64,000 nt of DNA from Rhodococcus maanshanensis NBRC 100610 (GTDB taxonomy: Bacteria > Actinomycetota > Actinomycetes > Mycobacteriales > Mycobacteriaceae), in assembly GCF_001894865.1 (NCBI RefSeq), contig NZ_BCXA01000016.1:1-64000 (forward strand). Direction: 5' to 3'. The notes below the pieces were generated by a model that ran no database searches, was not told the DNA's origin, and saw only the letters and a program-made list of their open reading frames with translations. A program made the position numbers and the translations under genes. Below are positions 27,901 through 31,944 of the stretch, piece after piece (the stretch's first letter is position 1; every line of letters begins with the position of its first letter).

Positions 27901-30900
27901 AGTCACCGACGTGTCCTCGAACCGCACCGCGACCCGCTCCGGGAAGCTCGCCGCCGCGGCTCCGAAGCGCTCGACCAGCGTGGCGTCTTCACCGGCGTCC
28001 GGTCCCGCCGCGGGCCAGACCTCGAGGAGGTTACGACGCTCGTCGGACGACACCAGGTCGATGTCGCCGACCGCGGCGAACGGATCGGCGGTCACCGCGT
28101 CGAGCAGGCGCACGAATCGCTGGGCGAACGTGCGCATCGTCGCATCGTCGAACAGATCCGTGGCGTATGTGAGCTCGGCCGTCATACCCGTCGGCGCACC
28201 CTCGCCGGAGAACGTCTCCGACATCGTCACCTGCAGGTCGAACTTCGCGACACCGGCGTCGACCTCCACGCCGCTCACGGTCAGCCCCGGCAGTTCGAGC
28301 GTCGGCACGTCCATGTTCTGGAAGGTCAGCACCACTTGGAACAGCGGATGCCGCGCTTGCGAACGTGCCGGGTTCAGCACCTCCACCAGCCGCTCGAACG
28401 GCACGTCCGCATGGGCAAACGCACCGAGGTCGCTCGCGCGGACACGGGCCAACAGATCGGAGAAGGACTCCGAGTCCTCCACCTGGGTCCGCAACACCAA
28501 CGTGTTGACGAACATGCCGATCACATCGTCGATCGCCGCCTCGCCACGGCCGGCGACCGGCGTGCCGATCGCGATGTCCGAGGTGCCGGACAGCCGCGCG
28601 AGCAGCACCGACAGGGCTGCGTGCACGACCATGAACAGCGAGGTGTTGTTCTCCCGGGCAATGGAATTGAGATGCGCCGTCGACTCGGGCGCAATCTCGA
28701 ACCGATGGGTCCGACCATGGTTGGAGATTGCCGCCGGCCGAGGGCGATCGCTGGGGAGGTCCAGCTGGTCGGGCAGCCCTGCCAATTCGTCACGCCAGTA
28801 GTCGAGCTGCTTGGCGATCACCGACTCCGGATCGTCCTCCGAGCCGAGAACCTCGCGCTGCCAGAGACTGAAGTCCGCATACTGCACCGGCAACGGATCC
28901 CACGACGGCGCGTCGCCGACCGAGCGGGATGCGTACGCCGTCACCACGTCCCGGATCAGCGGCCCCATCGAGAAGCCGTCGGCCGCGATGTGATGGACGA
29001 CGAGCACCAGCACGAACTCGTGCTCTTCCGCGGAATCCGCATCGACCTGGTAGAGGTTCGCCCGCATCGGGACGGCCGAGGTGACGTCGAATCCGACCGA
29101 GATGTCCGCGGTGACCCGCTGCAGCAACTCGTCCGCGGACACCGTCACCGGGGTCAGGTCCGGCGTCGCCTGCTCGGCCGTCAGGATCACCTGGGCCGGC
29201 CCCTGCGCCGAGTCCGGGTACACGGTCCGCAGCACCTCGTGCCGCGCCACGACGTCGGCGACCGCCGCCTGCATCGCGGAGAGATCGAGCCGACCCCGCA
29301 GGCGAACCGGTATCGGAATGTTGTTGGCCGCCGACTCGGTGTCGAACCGGTTGAGGAACCACATCCGAGACTGGGCCAGCGACAACGGGATTCGGTCAGG
29401 ACGCTCACGCGCGGCGAGTGGAATGGCGCTAACCGGCGCATTCACCGCGCCCTCGATGACGAGCGCGAGCTCGGCCACGGTAGGCGCGTCGAAGAACTCA
29501 CGCACATCGATCCGGACACCGAAGTCACGGTTGAACCGGGCGATCGCTCTGGTCGCGATGAGCGAGTTGCCGCCGAGCTCGAAGAAGTCGTCGTCCACGC
29601 CGATCTTCTCGAGTCCGAGCAGATCGGAGAACAACTCCGTCAGCTTCTCCTCTGTCGGCGTGCTCGGCGCCCGGTACTCGCGGGCGAGGGAGGAGAAGTC
29701 CGGAGTCGGCAATGCCTTGCGGTCGAGCTTGCCGCTCGCGTTCAGCGGGAATGCCTCGAGCGCCACGAACAGTGACGGCACCATGTATTCCGGCAACTTC
29801 CGCTTCAGATCCGCACGAAGCTCGCGGTGGTCCGGGACCGTGCCTGCGGTCGGCACCAGGTACGCGACGAGGTGCTCGCCGACTGTCGGATCGTTGTGCA
29901 CGACGACGACAGCCTGTACCACCTCACTGCGGCTGAGCAGCGCGGACTCGATCTCGCCGAGCTCTATACGCAGGCCCCGCAGCTTGACCTGGAAGTCGAT
30001 CCGTCCGAGGTAGTCGACGGAAGCATCCGCGCGCCACCGAACGAGATCGCCGGTGCGGTACATCCGAGCGCCCGGCCCACCGTAGGGGTTCGCCACGAAT
30101 CGGTCTGCCGTCAGGTCCGGACGCTCGACGTACCCCCGCGCCAGCTGAACGCCCGCCAGGTACAACTCACCCGGAACCCCGACAGGCACCGGACGCAGTC
30201 CGTCGTCGAGGATCAGCAGTTCGCATTCTGCGAGCGCAGATCCGATGGGCATGGTCACGTCGTCGAGCTCACTGACCCGGTGGTGCGAAACGTCGACCGC
30301 GGCCTCTGTCGGACCGTACATATTGTGCAGCGGCACGTCGCTGACCGTGCGGAACCGGGCCGCGGTCTCGGGGGGCAACGCCTCACCGGACGAGAAAACG
30401 ATTCGCAGCGAGCGCACCAGCGGTGCCGTCGGCTCGAGGAGGTACAGCGAGAGCATCGACGGGACGAACTGCGCCAGAGTGACACCGTGTTCGAGCATTG
30501 TTCGCGCGAGGTAGGCGGGGTCGCGGTGACCGTCGTGGGTGGCGATCACCAGCCGAGCACCCGCGCTGAGCGGCCAGAACAGCTCCCACAGCGAGACGTC
30601 GAACGTGAACGGCGTCTTGTGCAGGACGACGTCGTCTGCGTCCAGTCCGAAGGTCCGCTGTCGCCACACCAGGTTGCTCACGATTGAGCGATGCGACACC
30701 GCGACGCCCTTGGGCTTGCCTGTCGACCCGGACGTGAAGATCACGTAGGCGATGTTGTCCGCCGACAACGCCGTCAGCCGGTCGGCATCGGTGACCGGTT
30801 CGCCCGAATGCTCCGACAGGTCGAGCTCGTCGATCTCGAGCACCGTCACGCCCGAGGGCAGCGGAACCCCGTCGCGTGCGGTGGTGAGGACGGCCGCGGG

Positions 30901-31536
30901 GTCCGCCACGTCCAGCACATGCCCGAGGCGATCCGCCGGGTGATCCGGATCGAGGGGAACATAGGCGCCGCCGGCCTTGAGGATCGCGTACATGCCGACC
31001 AGCAAGTCGAGGGACCGGCGAATCGCGAGGCCGACATGATCCTCGGGCTTGACCCCCATGGCCAGGAGGTGACGGGCAAGCCGGTTGGCTCGGTCGTCGA
31101 ACTCCGCGTACGTCAGCCGGGCACCCTCGAACTCGAGCGCGATCGCGTCGGGCGTCCGTGTGACCTGCTCCTCGAACAGGCTCAACAGGGTCTGCGCCAC
31201 TGCCCCGCCACCCGAGTCCGATTCGGCGTCCGGATGCGCCTCGGCCGCGTCGGCGAGCAACGCCTCCAGAACCCGGGCCAGGCCACCCGCCTCGTCCGTA
31301 TCGTCCAGGTCAGGGAGCAACCCGGCGATGACGACCGGGATCAACGCATCCGAACCCAGTGCGCCGCCCATGGCGGCGTCGAGGGTCTCGAGCTCGGTGT
31401 GCAACGTCTGATACGTGATGTCGGTGCCCTGGTGGGTAATGGCCCGCCGCTCGGGTTCGGTCCTCACCACCGCGGCGATCACTCGCTGGAGATCCTCGAC
31501 AAAAAGAACCCGCCCCCGCGGATTTCCACCCGACAT
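6205..31536 (-). CDS. NRPS2: eight-module terminating non-ribosomal peptide synthetase with thioesterase
   Basis: About 8443 residues. Order: adenylation-like stub (1-108), A1-T1, seven C-A-T modules, then a type I thioesterase. Carrier serines lie at about 654, 1730, 2786, 3860, 4932, 6004, 7058 and 8128, a regular 1054-1076-residue repeat. All eight are LGGNS. All seven C domains keep HHxxxDG. Pocket codes by eye: A1 DVWQFSMVDK (Ser-like), A2 DFWNVGMVHK (Thr), A3 DINMGGGIVK (unassigned), A4 DVWDFILVSK (unassigned), A5 DVWHFSLVDK (Ser), A6 DVWEHGTITK (Glu at the fourth position suggests a basic side chain such as Orn), A7 DAWQFGLMQK (Gln-like), A8 DLWHLILVSK (unassigned, identical to NRPS1 A5). 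No epimerization or methylation domain was seen. The start is ATG at 31536 with GGGAGG nine bases upstream; the longer open frame to 31614 lacks such a site. It is expected to accept the NRPS1 chain and release the product. Confidence 0.95.
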   Translation of the reverse strand: MSGGNPRGRVLFVEDLQRVIAAVVRTEPERRAITHQGTDITYQTLHTELETLDAAMGGALGSDALIPVVIAGLLPDLDDTDEAGGLARVLEALLADAAEAHPDAESDSGGGAVAQTLLSLFEEQVTRTPDAIALEFEGARLTYAEFDDRANRLARHLLAMGVKPEDHVGLAIRRSLDLLVGMYAILKAGGAYVPLDPDHPADRLGHVLDVADPAAVLTTARDGVPLPSGVTVLEIDELDLSEHSGEPVTDADRLTALSADNIAYVIFTSGSTGKPKGVAVSHRSIVSNLVWRQRTFGLDADDVVLHKTPFTFDVSLWELFWPLSAGARLVIATHDGHRDPAYLARTMLEHGVTLAQFVPSMLSLYLLEPTAPLVRSLRIVFSSGEALPPETAARFRTVSDVPLHNMYGPTEAAVDVSHHRVSELDDVTMPIGSALAECELLILDDGLRPVPVGVPGELYLAGVQLARGYVERPDLTADRFVANPYGGPGARMYRTGDLVRWRADASVDYLGRIDFQVKLRGLRIELGEIESALLSRSEVVQAVVVVHNDPTVGEHLVAYLVPTAGTVPDHRELRADLKRKLPEYMVPSLFVALEAFPLNASGKLDRKALPTPDFSSLAREYRAPSTPTEEKLTELFSDLLGLEKIGVDDDFFELGGNSLIATRAIARFNRDFGVRIDVREFFDAPTVAELALVIEGAVNAPVSAIPLAARERPDRIPLSLAQSRMWFLNRFDTESAANNIPIPVRLRGRLDLSAMQAAVADVVARHEVLRTVYPDSAQGPAQVILTAEQATPDLTPVTVSADELLQRVTADISVGFDVTSAVPMRANLYQVDADSAEEHEFVLVLVVHHIAADGFSMGPLIRDVVTAYASRSVGDAPSWDPLPVQYADFSLWQREVLGSEDDPESVIAKQLDYWRDELAGLPDQLDLPSDRPRPAAISNHGRTHRFEIAPESTAHLNSIARENNTSLFMVVHAALSVLLARLSGTSDIAIGTPVAGRGEAAIDDVIGMFVNTLVLRTQVEDSESFSDLLARVRASDLGAFAHADVPFERLVEVLNPARSQARHPLFQVVLTFQNMDVPTLELPGLTVSGVEVDAGVAKFDLQVTMSETFSGEGAPTGMTAELTYATDLFDDATMRTFAQRFVRLLDAVTADPFAAVGDIDLVSSDERRNLLEVWPAAGPDAGEDATLVERFGAAAASFPERVAVRFEDTSVTYRELDEQANRLARVLIEAGVGPESLVAVALPRSADLVVALLAVLKAGGGYLPVDPTYPADRIEYMLADAAPVCVVTWTGREIGLPDGLAVVELDAVDLSSVSSAVVVDSDRPAPLRAGNVAYVIYTSGSTGRPKGVQVPHRTVTRLMSNTESEFGFDESDVWTMFHSYAFDFSVWELWGPLLYGGTLVVVDYFTSRSPEQFLELLARERVTVLNQTPSAFYQLAEADRQAPAELSLRYVVFGGEALELRRLSDWYSRRGDAPVLVNMYGITETTVHVSHRRLDELAAATASGSLVGQAIAGLRVFVLDTRMRPVPVGVPGEMYVAGVQLARGYLGQPALTAARFVANPFDPEGSALYRSGDLARWNRDGELEYLGRADDQVKVRGFRIELGEIEAAVLAQESVGQVAVIVREDAPGNPVLVAYVVPGGPELDVAAVRDGAAGLLPEYMVPSAFVVLDEIPLTANGKLDRKALPAPVFEAKAFRAPSTPIEQVVAGVFAEVLGVPRVGLDDDFFELGGNSLIAAQMMARIGAALDARVPVRELFEASSVAALSTRLQAHAGSGGRVELTAKPRPDVIPLSLAQQRMWFINQFDTTSAAGNIPVAVRLTGALDVEALRAAIGDLVARHEVLRTVYPALDGMGHQVILPAASATLELAAVEVGENEVLEHVVALAAQGFDVTAAIPVRAALFAVTGTDEHVLVLVVHHIAGDGFSIGPLTRDVMTAYAARCAGERPGWAPLEVQYADFALWQREVLGSEDDPDSLVTQQLSFWSETLDNLPVQLDLPADRVRPMVASHAGDTVEFRIEAELHHGLIELARNHTSTMFMVLHSALAVLLARLSGTEDIAIGTPVAGRGEAALDDLVGMFVNTLVLRTEVPPARSFAEFLAATREVDLSAFANADVPFERLVEVLSPERSQSRTPLSQVALALQNTGQTSLELPGLRVAGVDFDPKVARTDLQVNLSENFDVDGSPAGIAGGFNYATDLFDRATVEGFVARFVRVLESIVVGVDTPVGDIEILSSPEHADLAARIGAGTTEPKTLPELLAAAAASNPSRAALSSDGRSITYRELDEESSRLARVLIARGAGPESVVAMALPRSVESVLSIWAVAKTGAAYVPIDPSYPADRIEHMVSDSEVVVGITAGQFVEALPSSVQWLVLDDADLAAQLSETSTAVVTDVDRTVPVRLEQPAWVIYTSGSTGKPKGVVVTHVGLADFVEFQRRATVTTADSRVLHFASPSFDISVNEMLLAATSGACLVIAPTTIYGGTELAELLRGERVTHAMMTPTTLASLDPSGLPDLRMIGVGGEACPPELVARWGGDREFLNGYGPTETTIVVSFTEPMVPGQPVTIGRPVCGVRALVLDTRLNLVPDGVVGELYIGGSSLARGYRGRPDLTADRFVADPFGRPGGRMYRTGDLVRWTDTGELDYVGRSDFQVKVRGFRVELGEIDSLLSAQPGIEFAVTLGHSGAGGVSSLVSYVLAGDGVEVDVDALKSVLEQSLAQHMVPSVIMVLDEIPRTPVGKLDRKALPAPVFAAKAYRAPTNAVEEAVAATFAEVLDIERVGLDDDFFGLGGNSLIATQLTARLGVTLNATVPVRTLFEASTVEALAAAIEQYVGRGGRAALVAQERPERIPLSLAQQRMWFLNRFDPESALYNMPIALRLSGRLDLAALRLAVVDVFERHESLRTLYPEIDGDPCQMIVSAEQAAPDLIPVAVAEDEILDTVVSLVSRGFDVTSEVPLRANLFTLESADRLDATDEYVLVMVVHHISSDGWSMAPLTRDLMVAYAARSAGQAPGWTPLPIQYADYALWQRSVLGSEDDPDSVIAEQFGFWRSVLADLPDQLDLPADRARPLVASNRGAVHTFAIDGHLHAALNELARQQNTTLFMVVHSALAILLARLSGTEDIAVGTPVAGRGEAALDDVVGMFVNTLVLRSQVRPDASFSDLLAQTRSGDVAAMGHADAPFERLVEVLNPVRSQARHPLFQVALFFQNLSQTAVELPELSVSAVDLDTAVAKFDLQWTFAETAPEAGETAGMVVELTYATDLFDESSAIVFGDRFVRVLEAVVAEPERLVGDIALLATDELDRVLVGWNDSTHVVDAGELLLDAFDAQVSVSADSTAVVFEDSSLTYAEFSERVNRLARLLIAEGVGPESLVALAVRRSLDLVVGMYAVIEAGGAYVPVDPDHPVDRIGHILDTAAPVCVLTTARDGFEVPGDRSVIRIDTVDLAAYSAEPISDTDRVARLEPAHPAYVIFTSGSTGKPKGVAVSHGAIVNQVTWMQAEYGIDESDVYLQKTATTFDVSLWGYFLPLRVGAQLVVATPDGHRDSAYVAETIRAHAVTMTDFVPSMLTVFAEYAPAESLTSLQHVFVIGEALPAETVRGFAAVCAARLHNLYGPTEAAVSITYADVTETAAGGSVSIGRPEWNSQVFVLDSRLRPVPVGVPGELYLAGVQLARGYYGRVDLTSDRFVANPFSGATGDAVGDRMYRTGDLVTWSASGELDYIGRTDFQVKFRGQRIELGEIESALLAHPSVSQSVAVVVGTSTGDQLVGYVVPSAGTAVDVGELRSSIGQALPSYMVPSALVVLEGFPLNSSGKLDRKALPAPVFEAKAFRAPSSPVEQIVADVFGEVLGLELVGLDDDFFELGGNSLTAMRLTSRVNDVLGSRLGVREVFEASSVAGLAARAVVVAGGVASPALVPVARPDRIPLSLAQNRMWFLNRFDTESVAYNIPMAIRLVGELDTAALQLAVRDVIGRHESLRTMFPEIDGVPVQLILPVEDIDLDLNPIDVAPEDLFTTIASVLGTGFDVTAAVPVRGKLLRIGTPGVEPAGGPGNTEFALVLVIHHISADGVSTGPLARDVMTAYVARSAGEAPGWAPLPVQYADFTLWQREVLGSEDDPESVAAKQIEYWVETLAGLPDLLELPTDHPRPAVASNRGSLLRFEIEPELAAGLGAVARANGASTFMAIQAVFSVLLSRLSGTSDIAIGTPVAGRSAAELDDLVGMFVNTLVLRTEVDGEASFAELLGRIRETDLAAFGRADIPFERLVEVINPVRSQAYSPLFQVSLTFDGHQGAALELPGLTVSTFDYEADTAQFDLALAITENVEIDGVPGGIVGGLRYATDLFERSTAESIAARFVRVLRAVVAEPEALIGDVDVLGADERECVLSEWNATGALIEPTTLVELFGEEVARTPDAIALTFEGAELSYSDFDARANRLARHLISMGVGPESLVALAMRRSLDLLVGIYAVVKAGGAYVPVDPDQPADRIGHILETAAPVCVLSTSRDDVTIVGDDSVILVDSVDLSGFAATPVTDAERLSALHTDNTAYVIFTSGSTGRPKGVAVSHRAIVNRLIWMQAEYGLGVDDVVLQKTPVTFDVSVWELFWPLQVGARLVIAAPDGHRDPAYLTRVIVEQSVTTMHFVPSMLALFVTESTVATASTLVRVFASGEALPAQTAASLREVLPQARLHNLYGPTEAAVDVTFHEVTDADEVAVPIGAPVWNTQVFVLDSRLQPVPVGVAGELYLAGAQLARGYVGRVDLTADRFVANPFAAGGRMYRTGDLVAWQPNGEIDYLGRTDFQVKLRGLRIELGEIETSLLTVPEVSQSVVTLHRSPLTGEALVAYLVPAAGAEIDQRAVKSAVAASLPSYMVPSAFVVLEEFPLNASGKLDRKALPAPVFEAKVFRAPSNPVEEIVAATFAELLGVDLVGADDDFFELGGNSLIATQVTARLGAEFDTTVPVRTLFDSSTVAALAAAVSQYAGQGGRKALAAQERPDRIPLSLAQQRMWFLNRFDTESAAYNIPVALRLSGELNVDALQLAVGDVLERHEPLRTLYPENDGEAFQLVVPVSQALPDLSPEDVTEDEVVGRVVELLSTSFDVTTEVPIRAGLFRTTPVGTDPSERPASTDYVLVLVVHHISADGWSIAPLTRDVMIAYTARAEGRGPGWSPLTVGYADFALWQRDVLGTEEDPESLVSRQLGYWRKALAGLPDLLELPTDRPRPAVASNQGARKTFSIDAGIHDGLRRIAKEHNATLFMVVHAALSVLMSRLSGSEDIAIGAPIAGRGEAALDDLVGMFVNTLVLRANVAPDAGFADLLAQVRDTDLGAFGNSDVPFERLVDVLSPVRSQSHSPLFQVSLTFQNLARTELDLPGLHVSAVDHDATLTWFDLDFTFVDRYDEAGLPVGIDVGLTYATDLFDASTVDRFARSLQRILAAIVASVDAQVGDIGLLSPDELTTVLEEWNASEVTVPEATLVDLVDAQVARRPDDIALVFEGDSLTYAEFDTRVNRLARWLIVQGVGPDDLVGLAAYRSLDMLIAMYAIVKAGGAYVPIDPDHPADRIAYVVESAQPSLILMTPTVALAPLPGVRMVATADLALNGYDVAPITDAERVAPLHTGNTAYVLYTSGSTGRPKGVAVSHHAIVNQLHWLEGEYQVTSADRIMQRAPFTFDVSVWECFLPMHVGGRLIITRPGGHLELDYLAGLMREHGISIAEFVPSVLAAMIADGAGDALASLRHLHSGGEALSAELVDTIRSNFSGGLHNTYGPTEAAITTTGYEIDGPVRGAVPIGGPAWNTQAYVLDSRLNVVPVGVAGELYLAGDQLARGYHGRVDLTADRFVANPFGASGDRMYRTGDLVRWDVRGDLVYLGRTDFQVKLRGLRIELGEIESAMMQAEGVSQALVVLVEDPRAGEHLVGYVTAAAGAALDAGVIRAAVGTNLPAYMVPSQVLVLDAFPVNSSGKLDRKALPAPVFEAKEFRVPVTEAEQAVAAVFGEVLGLDRIGLDDDFFGLGGNSLVAMQVVARIGAKLDTRIAVRELFDAPTVEALAARLQAQVGVGRRIELAARPRPERVPLSLAQTRMWFLNRFDPESSVYNIPAAMRLFGDLDVQALRAAIGDVVARHEVLRTVYRELDGTGYQVILPDHAVDLPLESVRADEVFDRVSGVLTAGFDVTAGVPLRAALLRVDESETDHVLVMVVHHIACDGFSTTPLTRDVMLAYAARSAGVAPVWESLPVQYADYAMWQRELLGSERDPESLLATQLDYWRSTLRGAPDVLELPTTHPRPAVASNLGAFQEFAIEADLHAALDAVARRSGATLFMVMHAAVAVLLARLSGTSDIVIGTPVAGRGEAELDDLVGMFVNTLVLRTEVDGHASFREVLARARETDLGAFGHADVPFEQVVEALNPVRSQAYSPLFQAVVSFQDLDTPQVEFDGLRIEGIDSDVVLAKFDLDFGFGDRYDGNGVPAGVSGALTYATSLFDAAGAQRLVDGLVRVLRAVADDAELPVGDIDLLGEGERELVLREWNASGAPAASATLDSLFADQVARTPDAVALVGDSETLTYRQFDDRVNAVARHLIDLGVGVESRVVLAMRRSTEQVVAMYAVIRAGGAYVPVDPDQPAERFGYVIDTANPEYVLVDTDSGEVSVGRTAVVIADLDLGDVRPITASDRIGVPSPENTAYVLFTSGSTGRPKGVAVTHGAASNQLVSMQAEYALDEQDSVLQKTPATFDASVWEFFWPLQTGARMVLASADGHRDPQYLATVLVEQAVTTVQFVPSMLPMVLAALPESGTPALKRVFAGGESLPAGVAAEFGRVTGAVVHNLYGPTEAAMQVTRREAVESDVAIVPIGGPVEGTELFVLDARLHPVPVGVPGELYLAGVQLARGYESRPDLTAERFVANPFAGGERMYRSGDLARWNRSGELEFLGRTDFQVKLHGLRIELGEVEAALAAHPSVRQSAAAVVATATGQHLVGYVTAAPDVDVDEIVKAVEGRVPSYMVPSRVMVLDALPVNSSGKVDRKALPAPVFEAREFRAPVTETEQIVATVFGDVLGLERVGLDDNFFELGGNSLIAMQVVARLGAALDTVVPVRELFEESTVVGLATRVAAIAGQGRRPELVAGERPESVPLSMAQSRMWFLNRFDAESAAYNIPAAIRLSGDLDVDALQAAVGDVVARHEVLRTVYPETVDGPVQVIVPAGDAVPDLSAVTVAESEVMGVVGAFLQGGFDVTEQVPVRALLLRVDRPELGTGAVVEHVLAVVVHHISADGLSMGPLTRDVMVAYAARSAGEVPGWAPLPVQYADYALWQREVLGSEDDPLSLISRQLGYWKSALAGLPDQLDLPTDRPRPVVQSYHGGRVELEVGSDLHRRLSDLAREHNSTLFMVVHAAFAVLLARMSGTSDIAVGTPFAGRGEAALDDMIGMFVNTLVFRTEVDGSESFAELFARVRETDLGAFGNSDVPFERLVEVLNPTRSTARHPLCQVGFSFQNIGGSNAELPGLSIAALDFESEVSQFDLHLIVADLYDTDGNPAGLSGGITYATALFDAATAEAFSVRLVRILEAMVDDPTVVVGDVELFDGAEADRVLGDWNATDEDVADATLVDLFDAQVARTPGSAALVFEGETVSYGEFDARVNRLARRLIADGVGPESLVGLAMRRSVDLLVGMYAIVKAGGAYVPVDPDHPAERIALVLDSAAPTTVLVRSADSVDLPGEVRVLSVDTEDLSGLDSSPVVDTDRIAPLRPSNPAYVIFTSGSTGRPKGVAISHAAVVNQLVWKQAEYRLGGQDAVLLKTAATFDLSVWEFWWALQTGARLVIARADGHQDPGYLLDLMARESVTTLHVVPSMLSMLLADTAAVFPESVTRVLAIGEALPAATAARLRRVSAARLDNLYGPTEAAVSVTSYRASEADLVTVPIGAPEWNTQVFVLDSRLHPVPVGVPGELYLAGAQLARGYHGRSDLTADRFVANPFADGERMYRTGDVVRWLPDGNLDYLARADFQVKVRGFRIELGEIESALRAYPGVAETVVVAREGAYAGTQLVGYVVGDADGATLDGQTVRDGLSGAVPSYMVPSVVMVLDALPLNVNGKVDRKALPAPVFEAREFRAPTTPVEEIVASTIAVLLGVERVGLDDNFFELGGNSLMATQVAARLGAAFDIRVPVLWLFSDATPEKLAARIDVALRGEVDPGGEAAFGVLLPLREGGSKPPLFCVHPVIGLSWAFGGLSAHIDRDRAVYGLQSPALGEAGELPGSIEDWADRYVREIRSVQPEGPYHLLGWSLGGVIAHAMAVQLQAEGQEVALLSMMDSVAGRGDLPSEPSGAMTTGELLGGLLPAAESAGLVDLDAALNADVVVDLVAGLPEPFNGLGADRVTRAIGSAERSLSMMVDYQPERYKGDLIFFTAALDDVDGTRNVSTWTEAVDGRIHNHPIEATHWGMASSASLGRIAEVLNDLWEAGR
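27065..27880 (-). repeat. Near-identical Thr adenylation segment, copy in NRPS2 module 2
   Basis: DNA encoding the core of a Thr-type A domain (code DFWNVGMVHK). It is almost identical over hundreds of bases to segments at 37425-38240 and 40632-41450 in NRPS1. For example, the block encoding FHSYAFDFSVWELWGPLLYG is nearly unchanged. Its N-lobe part (27725-27880) matches the 41290-41450 copy best. Confidence 0.85.
31210..31536 (-). other. Adenylation-domain stub at the N-terminus of NRPS2
   Basis: Residues 1-108 resemble only an A-domain beginning (ITHQGTDITYQTLHTEL, then AGLLPDL). They precede a complete A domain that starts near SLFEEQVTRTPDAIAL. The stub parallels the C-terminal stub of NRPS1 and the N-terminal stub of NRPS3. 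It probably marks an ancestral split within a C-A junction; a docking function is inferred. Confidence 0.6.
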
Positions 31537-31564
31537 CTTGCTGTTCCTCCCACTACCACACTGC

Positions 31565-31590
31565 GCCCCGGACCCGGACCGTTCCGGGGC
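31565..31590 (-). promoter_or_regulatory. Hairpin in the NRPS1-NRPS2 intergenic region
   Basis: 8-bp perfect inverted repeat (GCCCCGGA and TCCGGGGC) with a 10-nt loop, 15 bp upstream of the NRPS2 Shine-Dalgarno site (31546-31550). No T run follows. It may influence NRPS2 translation or mRNA stability. Confidence 0.4.
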
Positions 31591-31612
31591 AAATTCACAA
31601 CACAAATCCGTC

Positions 31613-31658
31613 ACCGTCCGGCGTCGTCCGCCAGAACTATAGGGTCACGCCGGACGGT
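31613..31658 (-). promoter_or_regulatory. Long hairpin spanning the NRPS1 stop codon
   Basis: Perfect 12-bp inverted repeat (ACCGTCCGGCGT at 31613-31624, ACGCCGGACGGT at 31647-31658) with a 22-nt loop. One arm touches the NRPS1 stop codon (31645-31647). With the hairpin at 31565-31590 it gives two tandem stems in the 108-nt gap, a possible attenuator or mRNA-processing element between the two giant genes. Confidence 0.45.
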
Positions 31659-31944
31659 CGGACTGTGCTTTCTCCACAATTGATCGAGAGGCGCTGATCA
31701 GCGATTCCAATGCCCTCGCGTGCCCCTCCGCGCCGAGCGCCGGGAGGATACCCGGCAGCAATCCCGACAGTGAGACGGTCACCAACGCCTCCGGTTTGAG
31801 GGCCGATCCCATCGACTTGGAGACCGCCACCAGTTTCGTGCCGAGCTGGCCGTAGGTGACATCCCGACCATCGTGGGACAGCGCGATCGCATCCGGCTCC
31901 GCGGCCGCGGCTGCGGCGACGAGATCCGGAAGATCACGCACGGT
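31645..31944 (-). other. Adenylation-domain stub at the C-terminus of NRPS1
   Basis: After the sixth C domain the last ~100 residues begin like an A domain (DLPDLVAAAAAAEPD, DVTYGQL). They continue through VSLSGLLPGILP, then stop with no nucleotide-binding motif. The layout and the GLLP segment match the N-terminal stubs of NRPS2 and NRPS3. Confidence 0.6.

Noticed and set aside
24061-29775. Plus-strand open frame of 1904 codons opposite NRPS2
   Set aside because: It is antisense to a fully conserved NRPS, rich in Arg, His, Gln and Asp, with repeats mirroring the modules. Long antisense frames are expected in high-G+C modular genes.
6205-31536. Epimerization, methyltransferase or reductase domains inside the NRPS
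   Set aside because: The spacing between A and T and between T and C is constant (about 1054-1076 residues per module) and no motif of these domains is seen.
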